The position numbers and the translations under genes were made by a program. This document shows positions 7,550 to 15,671 of a stretch of DNA of 46,221 bases, in pieces (the stretch's first letter is position 1; the number at the start of each line of letters is the position of its first letter). Where the stretch lies: the NCBI GenBank assembly GCA_919901745.1, contig CAKKPP010000018.1:37806-84026 (forward strand), in the 5' to 3' direction. Under the pieces are notes generated by a model that was not told the DNA's origin, did not search any database, and saw only the letters and a list, made by a program, of their open reading frames with translations. Origin of the DNA: Chloroflexota bacterium (GTDB lineage: Bacteria > Chloroflexota > Limnocylindria > Limnocylindrales > CSP1-4).

Positions 7550-8536
7550 ATGTCGAGATCGCCCGCGACCCGCCCGCCACACGAGGCGCTCGAGGGTCTC
7601 TTCGAGACGCGTGTCACCGTCCACCAGCTCCGCGTCTTCAAGACCGTGGCGGATCAGCGCGGCTTCACGCGAGCCGCCGAGGCATTGCACCTGAGCCAGC
7701 CGGCGATCTCGCACCAGATGAAGAGCCTGGGTCTCGCGCTGGGGACGCCCCTCTTCGAGGAGGTCGGCCGCCAGTCTCGACCCACGGCCGCCGGTGAGCT
7801 GCTGTATGAGTATGCCGAACGCATCCTTGCCGAATTCGGCGCGGCGGGCCGTGCCTTCGACGAGATGCACGGGCTGCTCCGTGGCCGGCTGCGGGTCTTC
7901 GGGGACACCACCGTCGGGATCTACGTGCTGCCCGACGTCCTCGGCGCATTCAAGGAGAAGCATCCGGGCATCGACGTGCGGCTCGACGTCGGCAACCGGG
8001 ACCAGCTCTTCGACCGCCTTGCGAAGGACAGCGCCGACTTCGGCGTGATCGGGCGCCTCTGGGATCATCCGGCGATTCCCCTGGTTGCGCAGCCCTTCCT
8101 GCCCAACGAGCTGGTCGCCATCGCGTCACCGCGGCATCCGCTGGCGAGCGCGAAAAGGATCTCCGTGGCCCGCCTGGCCGGCGAGCCGTTCATTGCTCGC
8201 GAGCCCGGTTCCGGGACGCGCGCGACGGCCGATGCGGCCCTCTCCCGGACGGGGCGGCCACCGCAGATCCTCATGGAGCTTGCGAGCAACGGTGCGATCA
8301 AGCGAGCCGTGGCGCGCGGCCTCGGCGTGTCGATCCTGTCGCGTTATGCCGTCACCCTCGAGCTGAGGCTGGGCCTCGTCGTCGAGCTCCCCGTGACGGG
8401 CTTCCCGCTCCGCCGGCAGTGGCATCTGGTGTACCCGCGCAACCACCTGCTCAGCCGGGCGGCGGAGGCGTTTCTGGCGTTCGTCGACGACGGTCGCTGG
8501 CGCGACGACATCGGCGAGACGGTGACGACGGACTAG
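7550..8536 (+). CDS. LysR-family transcriptional regulator
   Basis: 328 residues. The N-terminal winged helix-turn-helix (TVHQLRVFKTVADQRGFTRAAEALHLSQPAISHQMKSL) is followed by a linker helix and a two-lobed periplasmic-binding-like effector domain (GRLRVFGDTTVGIYVLP to the end). This is the usual LysR layout and length, in the CysB/CbbR-like branch. The ATG at 7550 has AAGGA five bases before it. Members often regulate the divergent neighbour, here the BNR/MoaD-like pair starting 132 bases away, and themselves. The ABC transporter downstream and the distant Calvin genes are other possible targets. The effector cannot be read from the sequence. Confidence 0.88.
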   Translation: MSRSPATRPPHEALEGLFETRVTVHQLRVFKTVADQRGFTRAAEALHLSQPAISHQMKSLGLALGTPLFEEVGRQSRPTAAGELLYEYAERILAEFGAAGRAFDEMHGLLRGRLRVFGDTTVGIYVLPDVLGAFKEKHPGIDVRLDVGNRDQLFDRLAKDSADFGVIGRLWDHPAIPLVAQPFLPNELVAIASPRHPLASAKRISVARLAGEPFIAREPGSGTRATADAALSRTGRPPQILMELASNGAIKRAVARGLGVSILSRYAVTLELRLGLVVELPVTGFPLRRQWHLVYPRNHLLSRAAEAFLAFVDDGRWRDDIGETVTTD

Positions 8537-8848
8537 GTGTCGGCGGATCGTCCGATCGGTCGAACGACGGAAGAGGGACCTGTGGCCCGCCCCGGCGCAG
8601 CATCGGGATAGCCGCGTGGATCGGCCCAGCTGCCGTCTCCATGTCGCGTGACCAATCGGACTGCCGGGCAGGATAGTCGGTATCTTGTCATGTCGTCGAA
8701 TACATGCGATCTATCAAATCCATCGATACAGCGAATACGATAAGTCCGTTCGACTGATAGTGGCCGGCGCCACTTAGCGGACCGGGGGTGCCCGCGGTAC
8801 GATCGCGCTTCTCCAGACCCGCGTTCACCCTGTTCATGGAGGGCCATC
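8537..8848 (+). other. intergenic, AT-rich patch, likely promoter region
   Basis: 312 bases without a credible gene. From about 8685 to 8760 base composition turns sharply AT-richer than its surroundings, with TTGTCA (8685-8690) and TACGAT (8736-8741) as weak promoter-like words. GTGGC/GCCAC (8760-8773) is a short hairpin. It probably holds the promoter of the peptide transporter operon, but no -35/-10 pair has convincing spacing. Confidence 0.4.
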
Positions 8849-10504
8849 GTGCTTCGTCTCCCACTTGTCGCCAGCATCGTCGTCCTTGTGGCGACGGCGT
8901 GTTCCCCATCCGCGTCGCCATCGCCGTTGGTGACCGCGACGCCTGCGGCGACCCCGGTGCCGTCAACGGCGCCGATCGCCGGCGGCGGAGGAACGCTGGC
9001 GGTCGCGATCGGTGCCGACCCGGGCCACCTGAACCCGGCGATCACAACGAGTGGTGCGACGCATACGGCGTCCGAACTGATGTACAACGGCCTGGTTGGG
9101 CTCGATGAGAACGGCGCTCCCGTCCCCGAACTTGCCGAAAGCTGGGTGATCGAGGACCAGGGCGCCACATACACCTTCAAGCTTCGTCCCGGTGTCACCT
9201 GGCACGATGGGACGAAGTTCACGTCCGCGGACGTCAAGTTCACGTTCGAGGAGGTCCTTCTCAAGCTCCATGCCAGGACACGGTCGTCGGTGGGCCCGGC
9301 CCTCGACAGCATCGATACGCCGGACGAGCTGACCGTCGTCTTTCGTTTCAAGCAGCCGTACGCGCCACTTCTCCAGCAGCTCGACGTGACCGAGGCGCCG
9401 ATCATCCCGATGCACCTCTACGCAGGCTCCGATCCGGCCAAGAACCCGGTCAATCTCGCTCCCGTGGGGACCGGACCGTTCGCGTTCGTGTCGTACGCCG
9501 CGGATTCCGAGATTCGCCTGAAGCGCAACGAGGCGTACTGGGCCGAAGGGCTACCGCATCTGGACGAGGTCGTCCTGCGAATCATCCCCGAAACCGGTAG
9601 CCAGATCGTCGCGCTCGAAGCCGGCGAAGTCGACTGGGTGTGGAACGTGCCGGGCCCCGAGGAGAGTCGCCTCGACCAGGACACGAACATCGAATTCCTG
9701 CGGACAGATCGCAATCCGGGCGGCTCGAACTGCGTCATGACGGTCTCCTTCAACCTGGACAGGCCGATCCTCAAGGATCTCCGCGTCCGACAGGCCATCG
9801 CCCACGCGATCGATCGCCAGCAGGTGGTTGACAACATCCTGTTCGGCCAGGGTCGGGTTGCCGAGGCCCCGATCTCAAGCGGGATTCCGTGGGCGCATGC
9901 GCCGGGCCTGTCGGTGCCGAACTTCGATTCGTCTGCCGCCGCGACGCTTCTCGACGCCGCCGGGTGGGTTGCCGGCAGCGACGGGACCCGGACCGCCTCC
10001 GGTGTGGCCGGAGTCGGGGACGGGACGCCGCTGTCGCTGAGTTTCCTGCACTTTCCAACCTTCAGCCGGTATGGAGAGCTGTTCAGAACGCAGCTCGCAG
10101 CGGTCGGCATCGAATTGAGGCTGCAGCCGCTCGATCCGCCCGTGTTCGCGGAGACCGTGTTCACCAAGCGAGACTTCGACACGAACATCATCTCGTACTG
10201 CAATGGGCCAGATCCCGAGATCGGCGTGCGCCGCATGTTCGACTCGGCCCAGATCGGCCCGGTGCCGTTCTCCAATGCCGCCGGGTACAGTGACCCGGCT
10301 GTCGACACACTGTTCGACCAGGCACGACAGACGATTGACACGACGGCCCGCGGAGCGATCTATCGACAGATTCAGGAGGCGGTCGTCGCCGCACAGCCGT
10401 ACGTCTGGATCGTGGAGACGTCCAGCGTCCGCGGTTACCGCCTGCCATGCAGCGGATTCCAGGCCTACGCTCAATTCGCCCAGGCCGCTACCTGTGCGCC
10501 ATGA
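8849..10504 (+). CDS. ABC transporter peptide-binding lipoprotein
   Basis: 551 residues of the SBP_bac_5 (DppA/OppA-like) family. A short signal peptide ends in a lipobox, LVATAC, with the lipid-bearing Cys at residue 18, followed by a Pro/Ser/Ala-rich tether. The mature part has the family phrases GLVGLDENGAPVPELAESW, YTFKLRPGVTWHDG, DVKFTFE and RVRQAIAHAIDRQQVV. It should bind oligopeptides or similar solutes outside the membrane and deliver them to the permeases that follow. GTG start with GGAGGG five bases upstream. Its TGA overlaps the ATG of the first permease (ATGA), showing translational coupling. Confidence 0.92.
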   Translation: MLRLPLVASIVVLVATACSPSASPSPLVTATPAATPVPSTAPIAGGGGTLAVAIGADPGHLNPAITTSGATHTASELMYNGLVGLDENGAPVPELAESWVIEDQGATYTFKLRPGVTWHDGTKFTSADVKFTFEEVLLKLHARTRSSVGPALDSIDTPDELTVVFRFKQPYAPLLQQLDVTEAPIIPMHLYAGSDPAKNPVNLAPVGTGPFAFVSYAADSEIRLKRNEAYWAEGLPHLDEVVLRIIPETGSQIVALEAGEVDWVWNVPGPEESRLDQDTNIEFLRTDRNPGGSNCVMTVSFNLDRPILKDLRVRQAIAHAIDRQQVVDNILFGQGRVAEAPISSGIPWAHAPGLSVPNFDSSAAATLLDAAGWVAGSDGTRTASGVAGVGDGTPLSLSFLHFPTFSRYGELFRTQLAAVGIELRLQPLDPPVFAETVFTKRDFDTNIISYCNGPDPEIGVRRMFDSAQIGPVPFSNAAGYSDPAVDTLFDQARQTIDTTARGAIYRQIQEAVVAAQPYVWIVETSSVRGYRLPCSGFQAYAQFAQAATCAP

Positions 10505-11466
10505 ATCGACGGTACCTGGCCAGGCGTCTCCTCCAGGTACCGCCGGCAGTTCTCGGCATCCTCGTTGTCGCTTTCCTGCTCATCCATCTGGCGCCGGGCG
10601 ATCCGATCCTCGCCCTCGCGGGCGACAACGGGGACGCCGCCTACTACGCGGAGATGCGAGCAACATTCGGCCTCGACCGCCCGATCCCTGAGCAACTCGT
10701 CATCTTCGTCGGAAACCTCCTCCGGTTCGACCTCGGCGTGTCCTACGTCCAGGGTCGCCCGGCGATCGATGTCGTACTGGAGCGGATCCCGTCAACCCTG
10801 CTGTTGACGGGGGCGGCCCTCGTGTTCTCGACCGTCGTCGGGATCTGGCTCGGTCTGATCGCCGGCGCGAGGGCGCACCGACCGGCTGATCTGGCCATCA
10901 ACGTCGCTGCCCTGGGCCTGCATGCCACGCCGTCGTTCTGGCTCGCCCAGCTCGCCATCCTCACGCTGAGCCTCTGGGCCGGCTGGTTCCCGGTGAGCGG
11001 GATGACCAATCCGAGGTCGTCGGCAACGGGACTCGGCCTCATGCTCGATATCGCCCACCACCTGATCCTGCCGATGATCGTCCTGGCTTCCACGGAGATC
11101 GCCGCGGTCGCGCGGCTCACGAGGGCAGGGCTGCTGGATGAGTTGTCGAGGGACTACGTCCGGACCGCCCGTGCGAAAGGCGTGAAAGAGCCACAGGTTC
11201 TCCGGCGTCATGCGCTCCGCTGTGCGCTGATTCCCGTCGCCACGGTGGTCGGGGGCCGAGTCGGGCATCTCCTCGCCGGTGCGGTGCTCGTCGAGGCGGT
11301 GTTCGGCTGGCCGGGGATCGGCCGTCTGTTGCTGTCATCCGTCCAGTCCCGGGACATCCCGATCGTTCTCGCCGTGTTGCTGGTGATCGGGCTGACGATC
11401 ATCATCGCGAATGTGATCACCGACCTCGTGTATGTCCGACTCGATCCCCGCATCCGTTACCGCTGA
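10501..11466 (+). CDS. dppB: peptide ABC transporter permease, DppB-like
   Basis: 321 residues: an N-terminal membrane segment (YLARRLLQVPPAVLGILVVAFLLIHL), the family motif HLAPGDPI, and a C-terminal block of five further segments. The permease EAA loop is seen around DYVRTARAKGVKEPQVLRRHALRCALIPV. Its start overlaps the binding-protein stop by four bases, and its 3' end overlaps dppC by 35 bases. It would form a heterodimeric channel with DppC. No ATP-binding subunits follow in this window, so energising ATPases must be supplied from elsewhere. Confidence 0.9.
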   Translation: MNRRYLARRLLQVPPAVLGILVVAFLLIHLAPGDPILALAGDNGDAAYYAEMRATFGLDRPIPEQLVIFVGNLLRFDLGVSYVQGRPAIDVVLERIPSTLLLTGAALVFSTVVGIWLGLIAGARAHRPADLAINVAALGLHATPSFWLAQLAILTLSLWAGWFPVSGMTNPRSSATGLGLMLDIAHHLILPMIVLASTEIAAVARLTRAGLLDELSRDYVRTARAKGVKEPQVLRRHALRCALIPVATVVGGRVGHLLAGAVLVEAVFGWPGIGRLLLSSVQSRDIPIVLAVLLVIGLTIIIANVITDLVYVRLDPRIRYR

Positions 11467-12331
11467 GGCGATCGTCGACCCGCAGGCTCCACAGCTCGTG
11501 GGTCTGATGCGCCGACGGCTGCGACTCGCCGACGCGTTTCGCACGCCGGGAGCCATCGTCGGGATCGTTCTGTCGTGTTTCTTTCTGGCGGTCGCCGTGC
11601 TCGCCGATGTCATCGCTTCGAGCGACCCGTTCGGATTCGCCGGGCCGGCCCTCTCGGCCCCGTCGGCCCTCTACCCGCTGGGGACGGACGATCTCGGTCG
11701 CGACCTGTTCAGCGGGGTCGTCCACGGGATCCGGACCTCCGTCATGGTGGCCGCAGGTGTTGTCATGTTGGCGCTGCCGGTGGGTCTCCTGCTGGGATCC
11801 GTGGCCGGCGCACGAGGGGGCTGGATCGATGATCTCGTGATGCGCTTCAGCGAGATCTGGCAGGTCCTGCCCCGGTTCTTCCTCGTGCTGATGGTGATCG
11901 CCCTGTTCGGACCGGGCCTGGACCGGGTCGTGCTCGTCCTGGGACTGACGTCGTGGGCGCTTCTCGCCCGGATCGCGCGGGCAGAGGCGATGACCATCCG
12001 GGAACGAGACTTCGTGGAGGCGGCGCGCGCACTTGGTGCCAGCGAGACGCGAATTCTCGTCCGACACATCGTCCCGCACGGGCTCCCCGCGGTCATCGTG
12101 TATGTCGCGCTCCTCGTCGCCCAGGTCATGCTCATTGAGGCAAGCCTCGGGTTCCTGGGACTTGGCGACCCGAATGCGATCAGCCTCGGCTATCTGGCTG
12201 CCCAGGCGCAACGGTTCCTGCGAATCGCATGGTGGATGTGGTTCTTTCCAGGAGTCGCGCTGATCGGGCTCGTCATCGGGCTCAACCTCCTGGCGGATGG
12301 GTTGTCGGATCGGATCCGGTCTGGCGGCTGA
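11432..12331 (+). CDS. dppC: peptide ABC transporter permease, DppC-like
   Basis: 299 residues with an N-terminal membrane segment, the DppC-specific phrase HPLGTDDLGRD in the form YPLGTDDLGRDLFSGVVHGIR, four or five further segments, and an EAA loop at RDFVEAARALGASETRILVRHIVPH. The first ATG lies 35 bases inside dppB, so the two are tightly coupled. The operon ends here: the next 131 bases hold only a possible promoter, and the next gene is a PadR regulator, not the expected DppD/DppF ATPases. Confidence 0.9.
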   Translation: MSDSIPASVTAEAIVDPQAPQLVGLMRRRLRLADAFRTPGAIVGIVLSCFFLAVAVLADVIASSDPFGFAGPALSAPSALYPLGTDDLGRDLFSGVVHGIRTSVMVAAGVVMLALPVGLLLGSVAGARGGWIDDLVMRFSEIWQVLPRFFLVLMVIALFGPGLDRVVLVLGLTSWALLARIARAEAMTIRERDFVEAARALGASETRILVRHIVPHGLPAVIVYVALLVAQVMLIEASLGFLGLGDPNAISLGYLAAQAQRFLRIAWWMWFFPGVALIGLVIGLNLLADGLSDRIRSGG

Positions 12332-12416
12332 CGCCTGCGTCGCCTGGGGGAAGGCAGGACTCGGACGCAGGCGGGAGGGCTCGGGCGGCGTCGTGCAGGG
12401 GTACCTCACGTGGGAG

Positions 12417-12446
12417 TTGACAGCACGGCTATGGTTCACCTATCGG
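12417..12446 (+). promoter_or_regulatory. candidate promoter for PadR-cooC genes
   Basis: TTGACA (12417-12422) is a perfect -35 word. At 18 bases' spacing TATCGG (12441-12446) is a moderate -10. A start near 12453 would lie about ten bases before the TTG at 12463. Confidence 0.35.
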
Positions 12447-12462
12447 GACGCGACCAGTATGG

Positions 12463-12954
12463 TTGCGAGGACCTCATCTCACGTGGCTAACAGGCGGTCG
12501 CACCTTGCACCCGGTGCATGTTCTCGATTCCGAGCCCGACGCAGCCGACCATTGCCGCTGCGATGGCGGTCAACCCAAGAACTTCGCGCGTCCGTGCCTC
12601 CTGTTGCTGCTGTCCGAGGCATCGGCCCACGGCTATGAGCTGATCGATCGGATGCGCCCGTTCGGCTTCGAGGTGGGCGATCCTGCCGGCGTCTACAAAG
12701 TGCTCCGCCAGATGGAGCGCGACGGGATCGTGACCTCCCACTGGGAGTTGCCCCAGCGTGGTCCGGCGCGCCGGATCTATGCGCTGACGTCGGACGGACG
12801 CGACCTTCTGGCCAGCTGGGCACATACGCTGGAGCGGAATCGGGCCGTGCTTGATGCATTCCTGTCCCGTTTCGCGGGCCAGGGCTCCGGCGAGCGCATG
12901 GGCACCGATGCGTTGGACGGTCAATTGGTCGGCAGTGGACGAGGTGTCGGATGA
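12463..12954 (+). CDS. PadR-family transcriptional regulator
   Basis: Up to 163 residues from the TTG at 12463, or 146 from the GTG at 12514; neither has a good Shine-Dalgarno sequence, so the start is uncertain. The conserved core begins at PKNFARPCLLLLLSEASAHGYELIDRM and ends at NRAVLDAFLSRF, a compact PadR winged helix with dimerisation helix. Ahead of it is a short Cys-bearing segment (CRC, with another Cys at FARPC), reminiscent of PadR members that may sense metal or redox state. It overlaps cooC by four bases (ATGA) and so probably controls the hydrogenase genes. A palindrome lies at 12506-12518 within or just before its 5' end. Confidence 0.75.
   Translation: MRGPHLTWLTGGRTLHPVHVLDSEPDAADHCRCDGGQPKNFARPCLLLLLSEASAHGYELIDRMRPFGFEVGDPAGVYKVLRQMERDGIVTSHWELPQRGPARRIYALTSDGRDLLASWAHTLERNRAVLDAFLSRFAGQGSGERMGTDALDGQLVGSGRGVG
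12506..12518. promoter_or_regulatory. palindrome TGCACC-C-GGTGCA, possible operator
   Basis: A perfect 6-bp inverted repeat around one base, overlapping the alternative GTG start of the PadR gene. PadR proteins often repress their own gene through such palindromes. If this is the operator, the true start may be at or after 12514. Confidence 0.3.
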
Positions 12955-13751
12955 GGATCGCGCTCACGGGCAAGGGCGGCTCTGGCAAGACCACGGTCGC
13001 GGCTACGCTCGCGCGGACGTTCGCGCGACGCGGGTACCGCGTGAACGCACTCGATGGCGATCCCAACCCCAACCTGGCCACGGCCATCGGGATCACCGAG
13101 GACGACATCGCGCGTCTGCGGCGCGTCCCGCGCGAAGCGATCCTGAACGACCATCACGACGCCGACGGCAGCACGACGGCGCACCTGTCGCGGCCCTTCG
13201 AGGAGGTCCTGGCCGAGTACGGCGTCACCGGACCAGACGCGATCGGAGTCCTGACGATGACCGGCCTGCTCGGTGCCGGCAAGGGCTGCATCTGCGGCCA
13301 GCACTCTGCCGTCCGCGACGTCATGGAGCAGCTCGCGTCGAGCGAGCCGCGCGACGTGACCATCCTCGACACGGAGGCGTCGATCGAGCACCTGTCGCGC
13401 GGGACGGTACGGAACGTCGACGCGCTGCTCGTGGTCACTGAGCCCTACTACCGCTCCCTCGAGACCGCCGGCCGGATCGTCCCGCTGGCCAGGGATCTCG
13501 GTCTGCCCGAAGTCTGGGTCGTCGCCAACAAGGTTCGCGACGCGCGCGACAGGGAGGCGATTCTCCAGTACGGAGCCGGCCACGGCTTCGAGATCGTCGC
13601 CGCCATCCCGTTCGACCCACTGGTAGGCGAAGCCGACCAGCTTGGACGAGCCGTCATCGACCACGCGCCGGAGGCCGCGGCCGTCGCCGCGATCGGGGCG
13701 CTTGCCGACGTGCTGGTTGAGCGTCTTTCAGCCACCGTCGCGGCCACGTAA
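12951..13751 (+). CDS. cooC: CooC-like nickel-insertion ATPase
   Basis: 266 residues of the SIMIBI/MinD ATPase class. The deviant Walker A motif GKGGSGKTT (residues 7-15, signature Lys8) is at the N-terminus, with DGDPNPNLA as the next switch and LDTEASIEHLSRGT as the Walker B region. A CxC motif, C113-I-C115 within GKGCICGQ, matches the metal-binding pair that bridges the CooC dimer. CooC binds Ni(II) and helps load carbon monoxide dehydrogenase. No CO dehydrogenase gene is nearby. The neighbour is a [NiFe] hydrogenase, so here it may deliver nickel to that enzyme, a job usually given to HypB. It is translationally coupled to the PadR gene. Confidence 0.8.
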   Translation: MRIALTGKGGSGKTTVAATLARTFARRGYRVNALDGDPNPNLATAIGITEDDIARLRRVPREAILNDHHDADGSTTAHLSRPFEEVLAEYGVTGPDAIGVLTMTGLLGAGKGCICGQHSAVRDVMEQLASSEPRDVTILDTEASIEHLSRGTVRNVDALLVVTEPYYRSLETAGRIVPLARDLGLPEVWVVANKVRDARDREAILQYGAGHGFEIVAAIPFDPLVGEADQLGRAVIDHAPEAAAVAAIGALADVLVERLSATVAAT

Positions 13752-13783
13752 GGCAAACACCCACACGTAAGGCAAACACCCAC
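13746..13783. repeat. perfect 19-bp tandem duplication
   Basis: ACGTAAGGCAAACACCCAC occurs twice, back to back (13746-13764 and 13765-13783). The first copy contains the TAA stop of the cooC-like gene. The pair ends about ten bases before the AAGGAG of the hydrogenase small subunit, so it is either a paired binding site or a recent slippage product. Confidence 0.85.
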
Positions 13784-13806
13784 CGGTCACGAGAAGGAGT
13801 CCCCAG

Positions 13807-15036
13807 GTGGTGATGACCGAACAGGCTCCCGCAATACGGCACATGTCGCAGGTCGGCAACGTCGCCGGGATCAGCCAGGAGGAGTGGGCAACTGCGGTCG
13901 CGGCCAAGGCCGGTCCGCGCACCAGGATCGGCGCATTCGAGCAGGTCCACGTCTTCTGGTTGGCCGGCATGAGCTGCGACGGGTGTTCGATCGCCGTGCT
14001 CGGTGCGACCGCGCCATCGGTCGAGAGCCTGCTCACCGGCTCGCTGCCCGGCGTACCGATCGTGTTCCTCCACCACACGGCCGTCCAGCTCGAGGCCGGT
14101 GAGGCCTACATGGAGCCGATGCGGAAGGCGTGGCGCGGCGAGCTCGAGGCCCCCTACGTCATCGTCTACGAAGGCTCACTGGCAGACGAGTCGCTGGCGG
14201 GGACCGGCGGGTACTGGTCGGCCGTGGGCGAAGAGGGCGACGGGCCGATGGAGGGCCGCCGCCAGATCCCGTCCGCGGAGTGGGCTCGGCGACTCGCACC
14301 GGGCGCCGCCGCGACGATCGCGATCGGCACCTGCGCGACCTGGGGAGGGATCCCGGCCGCCTTCGGAAACGTGACCGGGGCGATGAGCCTGACCGACTTC
14401 CTGGGCGCCGATTACCGCAGCGCCCTCGGCCTGCCGGTGGTCAACATCCCGGGCTGCTCGCCGGTGGGTGACAACTTCACCGAAACCGTCGCGGCAATAC
14501 TGCTGTTCCTCCAGGGTGTTGGACCCCTCCCCGAGTTCGACGATCTGGGGCGACCGGCCTGGCTGTTCGGGGAGACCGTCCATCGCCAATGCAATCGCGC
14601 CGGCTACTACGAGGAGGGCACCTTCGCCGAGGAGTACGGGGACAAGGAATGTCTCGTCGAGGTGGGCTGCTGGGGTCCGGTCGTCAACTGCAACATCACC
14701 AGCCGCGGCGCGATCAACCACGTCGGCGGTTGCATGAACGTCGGTGGGATTTGCATCGGCTGCACGATGCCGGGTTTCCCGGACAAGTTCACGCCGTTCT
14801 ACAAGGCGCCGCCTGGAACGGTGCTGTCAGGCACGTCATCGAGGCTCGTTGGATCCTTCATCCGACCCCTCCGGCGCATGACCCAGCGTGACCGCAACCG
14901 CGAGGTGCGCTGGGACCGCTCGAGCGAACCGCCCACCGGCTGGGGGGCGAGCAACGCGCCCACGTTCGTCGACAAGATCGTGCAAGGGGCGTACGACCGG
15001 ATACGCCACAGCGACACGGCCGCGAAAGACCGCTGA
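13807..15036 (+). CDS. hhyS: [NiFe] hydrogenase small subunit, high-affinity type
   Basis: 409 residues holding the electron relay of a group 1h/1l-like hydrogenase. The proximal cluster is formed by C57 and C60 (GMSCDGCS), C176 and C217. The distal cluster has H259, C262, C282 and C288. The medial site has four cysteines, C295, C309, C316 and C319. C309 stands where standard enzymes have proline, which predicts a [4Fe-4S] rather than [3Fe-4S] cluster. No Tat signal and no C-terminal membrane anchor are seen, so the protein should be cytoplasmic-facing and rely on partners for the membrane. GTG at 13807 is seven bases after AAGGAG; an ATG at 13813 is the alternative. Subgroup (hhy or hyl) is not resolved by eye. 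Confidence 0.9.
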   Translation: MVMTEQAPAIRHMSQVGNVAGISQEEWATAVAAKAGPRTRIGAFEQVHVFWLAGMSCDGCSIAVLGATAPSVESLLTGSLPGVPIVFLHHTAVQLEAGEAYMEPMRKAWRGELEAPYVIVYEGSLADESLAGTGGYWSAVGEEGDGPMEGRRQIPSAEWARRLAPGAAATIAIGTCATWGGIPAAFGNVTGAMSLTDFLGADYRSALGLPVVNIPGCSPVGDNFTETVAAILLFLQGVGPLPEFDDLGRPAWLFGETVHRQCNRAGYYEEGTFAEEYGDKECLVEVGCWGPVVNCNITSRGAINHVGGCMNVGGICIGCTMPGFPDKFTPFYKAPPGTVLSGTSSRLVGSFIRPLRRMTQRDRNREVRWDRSSEPPTGWGASNAPTFVDKIVQGAYDRIRHSDTAAKDR

Positions 15037-15051
15037 GGAGGAGGCTCAAGG

Positions 15052-15351
15052 ATGGATGTTATCCAGCTGTGGTGGCTGACGCTCGGGATCGCGGCCGTGG
15101 TGATCCTGGTGGTCGCCGCCCTGCTCCTGTGGATCGCGCGTGCCGCAGAGCGGATCGACGCGCACGCACTCGACATCTGGCGGGCAGGCAAGTCGATTGC
15201 CGCCAATACCGTCCAGATCTGGCACCTGCACAAGACAAACGAGGTTGCCGGCAAGATCCTTGCCGGCGCCCAGACCATCGCCGGCGTGGCGCTATCGATC
15301 GACGATCGGCTCGAGCGGCTGCCGGCCGCTCTCAAGGGAGACGGCGCGTGA
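15052..15351 (+). CDS. hydrogenase-associated single-span protein A1
   Basis: 99 residues: one N-terminal membrane helix (about residues 8-28, GIAAVVILVVAALLLWIA), then a 65-residue amphipathic helical domain with no cysteines. From the ARAAERID segment on it aligns without gaps to the third small protein (15672), with about 15 identities in 48 positions, including ID, I..NT and AGA. Lies 15 bases after the small-subunit gene with GAGGAGG before its ATG, and overlaps the next gene as GTGA. It likely anchors or organises the soluble hydrogenase at the membrane, perhaps at the quinone site. This is inference from position. Confidence 0.8.
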   Translation: MDVIQLWWLTLGIAAVVILVVAALLLWIARAAERIDAHALDIWRAGKSIAANTVQIWHLHKTNEVAGKILAGAQTIAGVALSIDDRLERLPAALKGDGA

Positions 15352-15662
15352 TCGGCTTGCTTGCGGTCGCCACGATCGCCTATGCGCTCATCCTCGTCGT
15401 CGTCGTCGCGGTCACGCTCATCGTCGTCGGTCGAGCGCTCTGGAGCATCGGGACCACGCTCGGCAAGATCTCCGGCGGCCTCACGGTTGTCGAGCGGCAG
15501 ACCGCACCCCTGGGCGGGTACGTCGACGCACTCAATGGCGGGTTGGTCGCGGTATCGAGCGGGTTGTCCTCGGTCGCCGGTCACCTGTCGGACGCCGACG
15601 ATGAACTGGCGATGGCGATGGGCGAACCGGTGGCCGGCCAGCCGGCCAGCAACGTGGCCTAG
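15348..15662 (+). CDS. hydrogenase-associated single-span protein B1
   Basis: 104 residues from a GTG that overlaps the previous stop by four bases. An N-terminal membrane helix (ATIAYALILVVVVAVTLIVV) is followed by a helical, Gly/Ser-rich domain (LGKISGGLTVVERQTAPL...LSSVAGHLSDADDEL). That domain aligns without gaps to the fourth small protein (15980), with about 19 identities in 60 positions. It is different from A1 and A2, so the four genes are two pairs. No cofactor ligands are visible. Confidence 0.8.
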   Translation: MIGLLAVATIAYALILVVVVAVTLIVVGRALWSIGTTLGKISGGLTVVERQTAPLGGYVDALNGGLVAVSSGLSSVAGHLSDADDELAMAMGEPVAGQPASNVA

Positions 15663-15671
15663 GAGGGACGC

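Noticed and set aside
13807-13900. Tat signal peptide on the hydrogenase small subunit
   Set aside because: The N-terminus has no twin-arginine motif followed by a hydrophobic stretch.
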